Below, one piece after another: positions 47,155 through 56,672 of a DNA stretch of 64,000 bases (position 1 is its first letter; every line of letters starts with the position of its first letter). The DNA lies in assembly GCA_017856435.1 (NCBI GenBank), contig JAFMFB010000003.1, forward strand, positions 27,234 to 91,233. Direction: 5' to 3'. The notes below the pieces were generated by a model. It was not told the origin of the DNA. It saw only the letters and a program-made list of their open reading frames with translations, and did not search any database. This stretch comes from Burkholderiaceae bacterium. Lineage in GTDB: Bacteria; Pseudomonadota; Gammaproteobacteria; Burkholderiales; Burkholderiaceae_C. The position numbers were made by a program, and so were the translations under genes.

Positions 47155-49524
47155 ATGCCTGCAAAAGACAAGCCAAACACCAAGTCTCATGTCGATGCGA
47201 GTCGCCACTGGGCATTGCACTTCTTCTTGTCGGCAGCTGGGCTGGCGCTGGCTGGCCTCATGGCCTTGTTGCTCTTGGTTGCCATCGCCTTAGCGACAGC
47301 CTACCCGAACCTGCCAGACATTTCGGAGCTACAGGACTATCGCCCAAAATTGCCTTTAAGGGTCTTTTCTGTGGAAGGGACTTTGATTGGTGAATTTGGC
47401 GCTGAACGACGCCAGTTCGTCCCCATCGAGCAAATCCCCAAGGTCATGACCAATGCGGTTCTGGCCATTGAGGACACCCGTTTTTATCAACATGGTGGCG
47501 TGGATTACCTGGGTGTTATTCGCGCCGGGCTTGCCAATGTGGGGCGGGTCAAAAGTCAAGGCGCCTCAACCATCACCATGCAGGTCGCTCGCAATGTCTA
47601 TCTGACCTCAGAAAAGACCTTTACCCGCAAAATTTACGAACTATTGCTGACTTTCAAGCTGGAGCACTTGTTGAGCAAGGACCAGATCCTTGAGATTTAC
47701 ATGAACCAGATTTTCCTCGGCAACCGGGCTTATGGTTTTGGCGCTGCCAGCGAGGCTTACTTCGGCAAGGCCCTGAAGGACCTTTCTGTGGCTGAGGCTG
47801 CGATGCTGGCTGGGCTGCCCAAAGCGCCTTCGGCCTACAACCCGATAAAGAACCCAAAACGAGCCAGAGCCCGTCAACTTCACATCATCGATCGAATGCT
47901 GGAAAACGGTTTTATCACCAAGGTTCAGGCCGATACCGCAAAAAAACAGGACCTCAAACTCAAGTCACTGAGTGAAAACGGACGCTCTCACGCAGAGTTT
48001 GTCGCCGAGACTGTCCGCCAGCTCATGCTTCCTCAATACGGCGATGAAACCTATACCCGCGGCTTGAATGTTTACACGACCATCAAGTCAGACGACCAGG
48101 AGCTTGCCTACAAATCCCTGCGCCAGGGCATCATGGACTACGAACGCCGGCAGGTCTACCGCGGACCAGAGAAATTTGTCACTCTGCCAACCAAACCTGA
48201 GGAACTGGAAGACGCGGTTGACGACGCCTTGGATGACCATCCTGACAATGGTGACCTCTTGTCGGCCGTTGTCCTGGAGGCAAATCCCAGAAAGATCCTG
48301 GCAATGCGAGCCAACGGGGAATCGATTCAGATCACTGGCGAGGGTCTGCGACCGGCCCAGTCTGGCCTGTCTGACAAGGCCCCTGCCAATATCCGGTTAC
48401 GACGTGGCGCCATCATCCGGGTGGTGCAAACGCCAAAGCAATCGTGGGAAATTACCCAGTTACCGGAGGTCGAAGGCGCCTTTGTTGCAATGGATCCGCG
48501 CTCGGGCGCCATCACGGCCCTGGTCGGTGGCTTTGATTTCACAAAAAACAAATTCAACCATGTCACCCAAGCCTGGCGTCAGCCAGGGTCGAGTTTCAAG
48601 CCCTTTATTTATTCAGCCGCTCTTGAAAAAGGCTTTACACCGACCACCCTTGTCAACGATGCCCCCCTGTTCTTTGACGCCAGCGTGACGGGTAGCCAGC
48701 CTTGGGAACCTAAAAATTACGACGGCAAGTTTGAGGGCACCATGACCTTGCGACGAGGACTGGCCAATTCAAAAAATATGGTGTCGATTCAGGTATTGAA
48801 CGCCATCGGCCCGCAATATGCGCAGGACTGGATCACACGGTTCGGGTTCGAGGCTGAAAAACACCCCCCCTATCTCACCATGGCGCTGGGAGCCGGTTCG
48901 GTCACACCGATGCAAATGGCAAGCGCTTACTCGGTGTTTGCCAATGGCGGCTACCGAATCAATCCCTGGCTGATCACCCGCATTACCGAGCAGAAGGGCA
49001 AGGTACTGCTCACTACACCACAGCCCATCCTGACCGAGGAAGCCCGGGTGATCAGTTCCCGCAATGCCTTTTTGATGAATAGTCTGCTGCAGGAGGTAAC
49101 CCGCTCAGGCACTGCTGCCCGGGCCATGACAACCCTGAAGCGACCTGACATTTATGGCAAGACCGGCACCACCAATGACTCGCGGGATGCCTGGTTCGCC
49201 GGCTACAACCCCAACCTGACAGCCATTACCTGGATTGGCTACGACACGCCTCGCAAGCTCGGTGAACGTGAGACGGGCGGTGGCTTGAGTCTGCCGGTAT
49301 GGATCAGGTTCATGGAGCACGCGCTTAAAAATCTGCCCATCAACGAACCTGCTGCCCCAGCAGGCGTTGTCCATGTCAATGGCGACTGGTACTTTGATGA
49401 GTTTGCCGGTAATGCAGGCGTCACCCGACTGGGTCTAGACGGTAAAGCCGGTGGGCCCGAGACGCCGATGACCTTGCCCCGCGCCGACGAGAAGCGACGC
49501 ATCCTTGATCTGTTTCGCAACTGA
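47155..49524 (+). CDS. mrcA: Penicillin-binding protein 1A (bifunctional transglycosylase/transpeptidase)
   Basis: PBP1A polymerises glycan strands and cross-links peptides in the periplasm. The 789-residue protein has an N-terminal transmembrane helix (about 21-47), a GT51 domain with EDTRFYQHGGVDYLG and the GASTITMQVARN motif, an OB-like insert, and a transpeptidase domain with SSFK in QPGSSFKPF, SKN in ANSKNMVS and KTG in YGKTGTTND. All catalytic motifs are intact. It is divergent from pilM, the usual arrangement. Its stop codon directly abuts the convergent cyaY stop. Confidence 0.97.
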   Translation: MPAKDKPNTKSHVDASRHWALHFFLSAAGLALAGLMALLLLVAIALATAYPNLPDISELQDYRPKLPLRVFSVEGTLIGEFGAERRQFVPIEQIPKVMTNAVLAIEDTRFYQHGGVDYLGVIRAGLANVGRVKSQGASTITMQVARNVYLTSEKTFTRKIYELLLTFKLEHLLSKDQILEIYMNQIFLGNRAYGFGAASEAYFGKALKDLSVAEAAMLAGLPKAPSAYNPIKNPKRARARQLHIIDRMLENGFITKVQADTAKKQDLKLKSLSENGRSHAEFVAETVRQLMLPQYGDETYTRGLNVYTTIKSDDQELAYKSLRQGIMDYERRQVYRGPEKFVTLPTKPEELEDAVDDALDDHPDNGDLLSAVVLEANPRKILAMRANGESIQITGEGLRPAQSGLSDKAPANIRLRRGAIIRVVQTPKQSWEITQLPEVEGAFVAMDPRSGAITALVGGFDFTKNKFNHVTQAWRQPGSSFKPFIYSAALEKGFTPTTLVNDAPLFFDASVTGSQPWEPKNYDGKFEGTMTLRRGLANSKNMVSIQVLNAIGPQYAQDWITRFGFEAEKHPPYLTMALGAGSVTPMQMASAYSVFANGGYRINPWLITRITEQKGKVLLTTPQPILTEEARVISSRNAFLMNSLLQEVTRSGTAARAMTTLKRPDIYGKTGTTNDSRDAWFAGYNPNLTAITWIGYDTPRKLGERETGGGLSLPVWIRFMEHALKNLPINEPAAPAGVVHVNGDWYFDEFAGNAGVTRLGLDGKAGGPETPMTLPRADEKRRILDLFRN

Positions 49525-49854
49525 TCAGCGGGAGAAATCCAGAGCACAACCCGACTGCTCACTGGCATGGCGGGACAAGTTGGAAAAAAACTCGCCCTGA
49601 CCCTTGGTATCCAGCCATTTTTCGCCATCAAACTTGTAGTGGAACCCTCCTGCCTTGGCAGCCAGCCAAACCTCATGCAAAGGTTTTTGCAAATTGATGA
49701 TGATCTGGCTCTTGTTGGCAAAGGTCAGGGTGATCATTCCACCCACGCGCTGGTTGTCGATATCGGCCTCGGTATCCTCATTGAGCCGGTCACATTGAGC
49801 CTCAATATGGTGTAGCAGGCTTTCGGCGCGATCCATGTATTCAGTGTCGGTCAT
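49525..49854 (-). CDS. cyaY: Iron donor protein CyaY (frataxin homologue)
   Basis: CyaY binds iron and modulates Fe-S assembly on IscU. The 109-residue protein has an acidic first helix ([20 protein letters not shown]), then [44 protein letters not shown] (in pieces), the typical frataxin sheet. The ATG at 49854 (MTDTEYMDR) is preferred over the track start. It is divergent from lptM with only 12 bases between start codons. Confidence 0.94.
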   Translation of the reverse strand: MTDTEYMDRAESLLHHIEAQCDRLNEDTEADIDNQRVGGMITLTFANKSQIIINLQKPLHEVWLAAKAGGFHYKFDGEKWLDTKGQGEFFSNLSRHASEQSGCALDFSR

Positions 49855-49866
49855 TACAATTCCATA

Positions 49867-50082
49867 ATGTTGCAAACTAGGCAAATTTTAGTCAGGGCAT
49901 TTGCCCTTGCTTGGCTGGTTGCCCTGGCAAGCATGGGCTTGTGCGCTTGTGGTCAGACTGGTCCGCTCTACCTGCCCAAAGAACCCGCTGCTGCCCAACG
50001 CGCCACCCTGCCCGAATCATTATTGCCCGGATCCACTTCGCCGCAACCGGGCCCCTCACCTGCCACGCCTAGCCGTCCATGA
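49867..50082 (+). CDS. lptM: LptM-type lipoprotein (LPS translocon maturation, YifL family)
   Basis: A 71-residue lipoprotein. The signal peptide ([18 protein letters not shown]) ends in LCAC, followed by the diagnostic GQTGPLYLP motif of the LptM family. LptM helps the LptD beta-barrel fold and mature with LptE. The remaining sequence is a proline/alanine-rich tail. It is coupled to lysA by ATGA and is divergent from cyaY, a conserved neighbourhood in proteobacteria. Its second cysteine in LCAC makes the exact lipidation site slightly uncertain. Confidence 0.9.
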   Translation: MLQTRQILVRAFALAWLVALASMGLCACGQTGPLYLPKEPAAAQRATLPESLLPGSTSPQPGPSPATPSRP

Positions 50083-51356
50083 CTGATAAAAACCTGCCGG
50101 GTCATCCCTTCATCACCTACCGCAACAACGAGTTGTACGTCGAAGATGTTCGGCTGGCCGACCTGGCCCGCCAGCATGGCACCCCGCTGTTCGTCTATTC
50201 ACAGGGCGCCATGCTGTCAGCGCTGGCAGCCTATCAGCGTGGCTTTGCGGGTCGCAACGCACAGATCTGCTACGCCATGAAGGCCAATTCCTCGCTGGCC
50301 ATTTTGCAATTGTTTGCCCGTGCCGGTTGTGGCTTTGACATCGTCTCAGGCGGTGAACTCCAGCGAGTACTGGCAGCTGGCGGCAATCCAGCCAAAGTTA
50401 TTTTCTCCGGGGTTGGCAAGACTCGCGCTGAAATACGCCTGGCTTTGCAGGCCGACATTGGCTGCTTTAATGTTGAAAGCGAGGCAGAACTCGACGCAAT
50501 CAACGAGGTGGCGCTGTCCCTGGGCAAGACAGCCCCAGTCAGCATCCGGGTCAACCCCAATGTTGACGCCAAAACCCACCCCTACATCTCCACCGGCCTC
50601 AAGGACAACAAGTTCGGCATCGCCCACGAACATGCCTTGGCCACCTACCAGCGTGCGGCCAGATTGCCGGGGCTAAAAGTCGTCGGTATTGACTGTCATA
50701 TTGGCTCTCAGATTACCCAGGAAGACCCCTACCTGGATGCCATGGAGCGGGTGCTCGAACTGGTGCAGGCCATCGAGGCCGCGGGTGTCCACCTGCACCA
50801 TATCGATTTCGGCGGCGGTCTCGGGATTGACTACAACGGTGACACGCCACCTGCAGCCGATGCGCTGTGGGCCAAGTTGTTGACCAAACTCGATGCGCGC
50901 GGCTACGGCGACCGACAATTGATGATTGAGCCTGGACGCTCACTGGTGGGTAACGCCGGTGTCTGCCTGACCGAAGTGCTCTACCTCAAGCCCGGTGAGC
51001 AAAAAAACTTCTGTATCGTTGATGCCGCCATGAACGATCTGCCCCGACCGGCGATGTACGAGGCCTACCACCAAATCATTCCCCTGAATCCACGCGCAAG
51101 CCAGACCAGCATCTGGGAAGTGGTCGGCCCGGTTTGCGAGAGTGGTGACTGGTTGGGGCATGAGCGCGCCCTGGCGGTGAATGCGGGCGATCAATTGGCT
51201 GTGCTGTCGGCTGGCGCCTACTGCATGAGCATGGCCAGCAACTACAACACGCGATCACGTGCCGCCGAAGTCCTGGTCAGTGGGAATCAGGCGCATCTGA
51301 TCCGCCTGCGCGAGACCTCGACGGATCAGATGCGCGGCGAACTACTGCTCTCTTGA
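50079..51356 (+). CDS. lysA: Diaminopimelate decarboxylase LysA
   Basis: LysA decarboxylates meso-diaminopimelate to lysine with PLP. The 425-residue fold-type III enzyme has the PLP-lysine segment CYAMKANSSLAIL, GVGKTRAEI, IDFGGGLGIDY, IEPGRSLVGNAG, the catalytic cysteine in VGPVCESGDWL and the C-terminal GAYCMSMASNYN. The start overlaps the lptM stop. Its last 80 bases overlap the convergent msrQ ORF. Confidence 0.97.
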   Translation: MTDKNLPGHPFITYRNNELYVEDVRLADLARQHGTPLFVYSQGAMLSALAAYQRGFAGRNAQICYAMKANSSLAILQLFARAGCGFDIVSGGELQRVLAAGGNPAKVIFSGVGKTRAEIRLALQADIGCFNVESEAELDAINEVALSLGKTAPVSIRVNPNVDAKTHPYISTGLKDNKFGIAHEHALATYQRAARLPGLKVVGIDCHIGSQITQEDPYLDAMERVLELVQAIEAAGVHLHHIDFGGGLGIDYNGDTPPAADALWAKLLTKLDARGYGDRQLMIEPGRSLVGNAGVCLTEVLYLKPGEQKNFCIVDAAMNDLPRPAMYEAYHQIIPLNPRASQTSIWEVVGPVCESGDWLGHERALAVNAGDQLAVLSAGAYCMSMASNYNTRSRAAEVLVSGNQAHLIRLRETSTDQMRGELLLS

Positions 51357-51933
51357 GCCGCCAGCCCAGCAGCAAACCCAGGATAGCGGCATACACTGCG
51401 ACCTCGGCAAAGTCGTTCTTGCCCGCGCGCATCCAGAAAAAGTGCAGCACGGCCAACATGGCTACCGCATACACGGCCCGGTGAAGCGCCTGCCAGCGAG
51501 CCGCTCCCAGCCAACGTACCGCCCGATTGAATGAAGTCAGCGCCAGCAGTGTGAGCAAGGTAAAACCGCTGAAGCCAACCAGAATGAACGGACGTTTACC
51601 GATGTCGCGCGCGATGTCCTCCAAATCGAAACCCATGTCAAACCAGGCATAGCTCAGCAGATGCAGCAAGACATAGAAGTACACAAACAGACCGAGCATG
51701 CGGCGCAGTCGGAGTAGCGCTGCCCAAGCCAGCATCATACGCAGCGGCGTGACCGCCAGCACCAGACACAAAAATCGCAGCGTCCAGTCACCGGTGGCGC
51801 GCACCAGCGTCTCGGCTGGGTTGGCCCCTAGCTGATCGGTCAAGGCTGCGCAGAGCAACCAGAAGGCGGGCAGCAGCGCTAAAACGAAGACCATCGGCTT
51901 GGCAAACCGATGTCGGAGAAAACGATCATCCAT
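51277..51933 (-). CDS. msrQ: MsrQ, haem-binding membrane subunit of the MsrPQ methionine sulfoxide reductase
   Basis: MsrQ passes electrons from the quinone pool or a flavin reductase to periplasmic MsrP. The 218-residue protein has about six hydrophobic segments and ferric-reductase-like histidines in FYVLLHLLSYAWFD, WQALHRAVYAVAML and LAVLHFFWMRAGK. The last 26 residues (basic, serine-rich) are encoded antisense to the end of lysA. It follows msrP after 127 bp. Confidence 0.93.
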   Translation of the reverse strand: MDDRFLRHRFAKPMVFVLALLPAFWLLCAALTDQLGANPAETLVRATGDWTLRFLCLVLAVTPLRMMLAWAALLRLRRMLGLFVYFYVLLHLLSYAWFDMGFDLEDIARDIGKRPFILVGFSGFTLLTLLALTSFNRAVRWLGAARWQALHRAVYAVAMLAVLHFFWMRAGKNDFAEVAVYAAILGLLLGWRLKRAVVRRASDPSRSRAGGSDAPDSH

Positions 51934-52060
51934 GTAATGAGGCGTAGCGAGAAGGCGTCAGACCAGGCGCGGGTGGCGGCAAACCGCAGTGCACCTAAAA
52001 GAACGTAAGGGCATCCCGACAGACCGCGCAATCACTCACCACGACTTCGCAGCAGCCGAC

Positions 52061-53044
52061 TCAATAGAACTTCTTCAGGTCCATGCCCGCATACAGCTGA
52101 CCGACCTGCGGCTCGTAACCGTTGAACATCAGGGTTTTACGTTTCCTGGAAAACAGCCCATCTTCACCAATGCGCCGCTCGCTGGCCTGGCTCCAACGCG
52201 GGTGATCGACATTGGGGTTGACGTTGGAGTAGAAGCCGTACTCCTGCGGGGCGGATTTCATCCATGAGGTCAGCGGCTGCTTGTCAGTAAAACGGATGGC
52301 CACCAGGCTTTTGCCACTCTTGAATCCGTATTTCCACGGCACCACCAGACGCAAAGGGGCGCCATTTTGCTTTGGTAGCACCTGGCCATACATGCCAAAA
52401 GCCAGCAGGGTCAAGGGGTGCTGGGCCTCGTCCAGACGAAGCCCTTCGACATAGGGCCAATCAATCACGCTGGAGCGCAGGCCTGGCATGGTTTCGCTGT
52501 CAGCCCGGGTGATGAACTCCACGAATTTGGCGCTTCCCAGGGGTTCGACCTTTCGAATCAACGCGGCCAGGGAGTAACCCACCCAGGGGATCACCATAGA
52601 CCAGCCCTCAACACAGCGCATGCGGTAGATGCGCTCCTCCATGGGGGCCAGCTTGAGTAGGTCTTCCAGCGCGAGCTTGCCCGGCTTTTTCACCAGCCCC
52701 TCAACCGAGACTGACCATGGCGAGATCTTCAGTGCGTGGGCATAACGGGCCGGATCATCCTTGTCAGTTCCAAATTCATAAAAGTTGTTGTATGTGGTGG
52801 CATCCTTGTAGCTGGTTGGTTTATCCATGATTGCCAAACCACTGACCTGGGAGCGCGCACCAGGCATTGGCGTCAGCTGGCCTGAAGGCATCGAGTTGCC
52901 TTGCGCCTGTGCCGAGCTCCAGCCGGCCAGTGCCGAGACGCCAGCCCATTGAAGCACACCGCGTCGTCTGAGGTAGGTCTGCTGCGATGTGATCTCGCTA
53001 CCTAATGGATGGTTGAAACCATCGCCATCTGTCTTGATCAGCAT
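52061..53044 (-). CDS. msrP: MsrP, molybdopterin-dependent protein-methionine-sulfoxide reductase
   Basis: MsrP repairs oxidised methionines in periplasmic proteins, using a molybdopterin cofactor. The 327-residue protein has a Tat-type signal ([18 protein letters not shown]), [10 protein letters not shown] upstream of it, the cofactor cysteine in [19 protein letters not shown] (in pieces), and [25 protein letters not shown] precedes the ATG. It is followed by msrQ and preceded by the cytochrome c maturation genes. Confidence 0.95.
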   Translation of the reverse strand: MLIKTDGDGFNHPLGSEITSQQTYLRRRGVLQWAGVSALAGWSSAQAQGNSMPSGQLTPMPGARSQVSGLAIMDKPTSYKDATTYNNFYEFGTDKDDPARYAHALKISPWSVSVEGLVKKPGKLALEDLLKLAPMEERIYRMRCVEGWSMVIPWVGYSLAALIRKVEPLGSAKFVEFITRADSETMPGLRSSVIDWPYVEGLRLDEAQHPLTLLAFGMYGQVLPKQNGAPLRLVVPWKYGFKSGKSLVAIRFTDKQPLTSWMKSAPQEYGFYSNVNPNVDHPRWSQASERRIGEDGLFSRKRKTLMFNGYEPQVGQLYAGMDLKKFY

Positions 53045-53134
53045 TGGACTCTCTCCTGGTTGGTCTTGCGATGGGAGGCTAACTAAACTAATTTACCAGC
53101 GTTGGCTCACCGGTCCAAGTCTGGGAAATGGATC

Positions 53135-54463
53135 TCAGAGCGTGCCATAGCTATGCAAGCCGCTGAGGAACATGTTGACCCCGATAAAGGCAAAGGTGGT
53201 CACCCCTAGACCGGCGAGCGCCCACCAGGAGGCCACCGTCCCGCGCAAACCTTTCATCAGACGCATGTGCAACCACGCCGCATAGTTGAGCCAGACAATC
53301 AAGGCCCAGGTTTCCTTCGGGTCCCAGCTCCAGTAGCCACCCCAGGCCTCGGCCGCCCATAGGGCGCCCAGTACAGTAGCGATGGTAAAAAAGGCAAAGC
53401 CCACGGCAATGGCCTTGTACATCACATCGTCGATCAACTCCAGCGCCGGCAAGCGCTCGGCGATGCGACGACGACCAAGCAGGATGCTACCGACAATCAG
53501 TGCCGCAATGATGAAATAGACCAGCCAATAACTGCCACCAACCTCGGCCGTGCTTTTCCGAAAGGCGAACGGCACAAAGCACAAAACGATGCCAAAAATC
53601 CAGAGTGGGGTTAGCTTGTACCAGCGGGTTTCATTGACTTCGCTCTTGATCAGATAGGCAAACCCCAGCATGGCAGACAGGGCAAAGGTGCCGTAACCGA
53701 CAAAGTTGGCTGGTACATGCAGCTTCATCCACCAGCTCTGCAATGCCGGCACCAGCGGCTGAATTTCATGGGCCTCGCGAACCACGGTGTACCAGAGCAA
53801 AAAACCAACTGCCGCGCTCACCACCAGCATCACAAAGGCGCCCATGGAGCGCGTCTTGTATTGCGCTTCAAAGTAAAGGTAGAACAGCGCCGTCATCCAA
53901 CAAAACAACACGAACACTTCATACAAATTGCTCACCGGGATATGGCCAATGTCAGGGCCGAGCAAATGGCTCTCGTACCAGCGCATCATCGTGCCCACCA
54001 GCGCCAAGGTCACAGCCACCCAGGTCATGCGTGACGCCAGGCGTTCCATGGCATCCCCAGCGGAACCGCTGAACATGCCAATCCAGTAAAACAGCGTGCT
54101 CATGAAGAACATCATGCTCATCCACAGGATAGCTGACTGGCTGGACAGAAAATACTTGAGCCAGAACACGGTTTCCGCCCGGGCCAGCTCCCCCTGTTGT
54201 GCGCCCTGATAGGCGGCAACACCCAACAAGGACAGGGCTGCCACTGCCAACATGAGGTGCCGTAGTGATCGCCAGAACCAGCCCAAGCCAACCACAACGG
54301 GTATGGCCCCCAGCAGGATCGCCTTTTCATAGACATCCATGGCATGGTTGTAAGCAAACCAGGCGTATAGACCACCTACGGCGACCAGGACGGCAAAAAG
54401 CCAATCCAGCTTGTCCCGGCGTACAAAATAGCCTTCATTCAGAGTCAAGGTGGTGGTATTCAT
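53135..54463 (-). CDS. ccsA: System II cytochrome c biogenesis protein CcsA/ResC (CcsB in NCBI naming)
   Basis: Membrane haem-handling partner of ResB that exports haem and attaches it to apocytochromes c. The 442-residue protein has many hydrophobic segments and the WWD motif WGGYWSWDPKETWALIVWL, with conserved histidines nearby (AAWLHMRL). It starts one base after the resB stop, so the two are co-translated. Its products likely mature cytochromes c1 and c4 encoded in this window. Confidence 0.95.
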   Translation of the reverse strand: MNTTTLTLNEGYFVRRDKLDWLFAVLVAVGGLYAWFAYNHAMDVYEKAILLGAIPVVVGLGWFWRSLRHLMLAVAALSLLGVAAYQGAQQGELARAETVFWLKYFLSSQSAILWMSMMFFMSTLFYWIGMFSGSAGDAMERLASRMTWVAVTLALVGTMMRWYESHLLGPDIGHIPVSNLYEVFVLFCWMTALFYLYFEAQYKTRSMGAFVMLVVSAAVGFLLWYTVVREAHEIQPLVPALQSWWMKLHVPANFVGYGTFALSAMLGFAYLIKSEVNETRWYKLTPLWIFGIVLCFVPFAFRKSTAEVGGSYWLVYFIIAALIVGSILLGRRRIAERLPALELIDDVMYKAIAVGFAFFTIATVLGALWAAEAWGGYWSWDPKETWALIVWLNYAAWLHMRLMKGLRGTVASWWALAGLGVTTFAFIGVNMFLSGLHSYGTL

Positions 54464-54464
54464 C

Positions 54465-56579
54465 TCATCGAACTCCTTGAGAACCGATCAACTTGTCACG
54501 CAGTACTTCAAATTCACGGTCGACGTCCATGGTCTTGCGGTTGCTGGACAGGGCCATGCTTGCATGCGAGCCAAGTTCAGAGGGGGTCAACCACACCCAT
54601 AAACGGCGCTCCCTCACATACAACATGGCAAACACGCCAATGATAAGCAGGGCACAGCCGAAATAAACCACCAGCTTGCCTGGTGCGCGAGCCACTTGAA
54701 ACACGCTGGCTTGCACCTGCTTGAAATCGGTCAACTGAAGGGCCATTGGTGCGGGGTAGAAAAAAGCGTCACTCAAAGCCATCACAAGCTGCGTGACATA
54801 CGCTTGAGTAGCTTCATCCGCACCCAGTGGCTTCAAATGGGCATTGTCACGAACGATTTGGAGCAATTCAAAAAGGGTGCCGTTGAGAACACGCACCAGG
54901 ACCTCCCCCGCACGCTCACGCTCGGCATCCGGCACATTGGCCTCCAGGAAATTAGCCACAGCCTGTAAACCAGCGGTATTTTTTGCCTCCGGATCAGCAC
55001 CGGCAAACAGAGACAGGGCCCGGTAAGCAGAGGCTGTCAACTGATCCTTAAGGTCAGGGCGACTTGGATCCAGAACACGTTGGACATACCGACGCACCGC
55101 CAATTCGCGCATGCTGCTTTCAGCCAGTGCCTGCCGAAGGCGCGAGAATTCATTCAGTCCCCCCTCTGCATCCACCGGGACGCGCAGGTACCTGAAGGGC
55201 TCAGAGGGTGATTCACGCATTCCCATCAGAAAAATACGAGAGGACTCGCCAAGGTCAACCGGCAACATGTAGTTGTGGTACTCACGGGCTTGGCCAGAGG
55301 CGTCACGTAACTTGTAAGTCACACTCGGACCGACGTTACGCTGGTTCTTTTTGCGATCAGGCTTGTTTGCCGGCCCCAGTTGCTTGTCCAGTGCAGCGCG
55401 CAAATCAACCTTGCGCAGGTCTGCGCCTGAACTGGATGGGTCCCCAAGGTTCTCGACATTAATCACCCGCAAGCCAGTAAATTCAAGGGTCAGCTTTTCA
55501 GAGCCATTGGTCAGCTGGGTTGCGCCCCCAATCACCCCCTCAACCTCAAAAGGGCGGGTCACAGCATTCATCGGAAGTGCCTTCAAGCGGACAGTTGAGC
55601 CACCATCCTCAAAGCTGGACTGATAGATCTCGATGCCCCGGTAGCTGGCGGGGTGGTTGACCTCGACCCGCGCCTCTCTGCGCTCACCAGTTTCCTTGTC
55701 ATGGATGATGATTTCACTGGCGAACAGCTTGGGCATGCCAGTAGAGTAATGCTCCACAATGAATTTCTTGAGTTCAATGGCAAATGGCAGATCCTGAACA
55801 AGAATGCCATCTGACTGGTTCAGGATGGCCGTGCTGGACTGGGTGCCTTCAGCCACCAGCAAATTACCCCGGAAGGTCGGGTTGGCCTGGCTCAGTCGGT
55901 GCTCGGGCTTGATATCAGCGATCATCCCACCGCCTGAATACGTGACCTTGCCACCCAGCCACATCTGGGCCCTGACGATCAGATCGCCATCGAACAATCC
56001 ACCAAGGCACACCAGCACGATCGCACTGTGCGCAGCCAGATAGCCCAGCTTGTTCACTGCTCCCGCCTTGGCCGCAACCATCCAGCCCACACCAGAACGG
56101 GTCTCGCGCCTTTGCAGTTTCACTTTCCATCCGGCTCCGACCAAGGCCTGACCGATTTGGCGTGATGCCTTTTCAGGATCACCCGTCAGGTTGGCGGTGG
56201 CCCGATGATGAAACGCCTGCAGGCTTTGCTCACGAATATTTTCCTTGTAAGTCCGTAGATCAGCCAGAATTTTTGGGGCATTGCGGGCAATGCAAAGGGA
56301 TGTGCTGACGACCAGAAAAGCAAGAATCAGCAAAAACCACCAGGCGCTGTAAATCGAATAGAGCTGGGTTCTTTCAAAGATTTCGGCCCAAAAAGGGCCA
56401 AACTGGTTGATGTAGTTGTTAAGCGGCTCATGCTGCTTGAGCACGGTGCCAATGACAGACGCAATACTGATGACGGTCAAAAGCGAAATCGCAAACCGCA
56501 TTGACGACAGCAATTCCATCAAAGGCTGCCAAAACCGAGCAGATTCTTGGGTTGCGGGGGACTGCGGGCTTGTTGTCAT
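54465..56579 (-). CDS. resB: System II cytochrome c biogenesis protein ResB (Ccs1)
   Basis: ResB pairs with CcsA to deliver haem to apocytochromes in the periplasm. The 704-residue protein starts with the family signature ELLSSMRFAISLLTVISIASVIGTVLKQ (in pieces), has further transmembrane helices near residues 75-95 and 185-205, a large periplasmic domain and a last helix near 635. No Shine-Dalgarno is visible before the ATG, which lies 25 bases after the c4 terminator. Confidence 0.95.
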   Translation of the reverse strand: MTTSPQSPATQESARFWQPLMELLSSMRFAISLLTVISIASVIGTVLKQHEPLNNYINQFGPFWAEIFERTQLYSIYSAWWFLLILAFLVVSTSLCIARNAPKILADLRTYKENIREQSLQAFHHRATANLTGDPEKASRQIGQALVGAGWKVKLQRRETRSGVGWMVAAKAGAVNKLGYLAAHSAIVLVCLGGLFDGDLIVRAQMWLGGKVTYSGGGMIADIKPEHRLSQANPTFRGNLLVAEGTQSSTAILNQSDGILVQDLPFAIELKKFIVEHYSTGMPKLFASEIIIHDKETGERREARVEVNHPASYRGIEIYQSSFEDGGSTVRLKALPMNAVTRPFEVEGVIGGATQLTNGSEKLTLEFTGLRVINVENLGDPSSSGADLRKVDLRAALDKQLGPANKPDRKKNQRNVGPSVTYKLRDASGQAREYHNYMLPVDLGESSRIFLMGMRESPSEPFRYLRVPVDAEGGLNEFSRLRQALAESSMRELAVRRYVQRVLDPSRPDLKDQLTASAYRALSLFAGADPEAKNTAGLQAVANFLEANVPDAERERAGEVLVRVLNGTLFELLQIVRDNAHLKPLGADEATQAYVTQLVMALSDAFFYPAPMALQLTDFKQVQASVFQVARAPGKLVVYFGCALLIIGVFAMLYVRERRLWVWLTPSELGSHASMALSSNRKTMDVDREFEVLRDKLIGSQGVR

Positions 56580-56603
56580 GGAAAGATTGTGCGCGTACCA
56601 AAC

Positions 56604-56634
56604 AAAAAAGGCAGGCCTTTGACAGGGCCTGCCT
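56604..56634 (-). terminator. Rho-independent terminator of the cytochrome c4 gene
   Basis: On the minus strand AGGCAGGCC-loop-GGCCTGCCT forms a nine-pair GC-rich stem with an eight-base loop, directly followed by a run of Ts. It lies between the c4 stop and the resB start and should separate their transcripts. Confidence 0.85.
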
Positions 56635-56672
56635 CGGATTGGAGTGCTTGGTGGCCTGAAGGTTCCGTGCTG

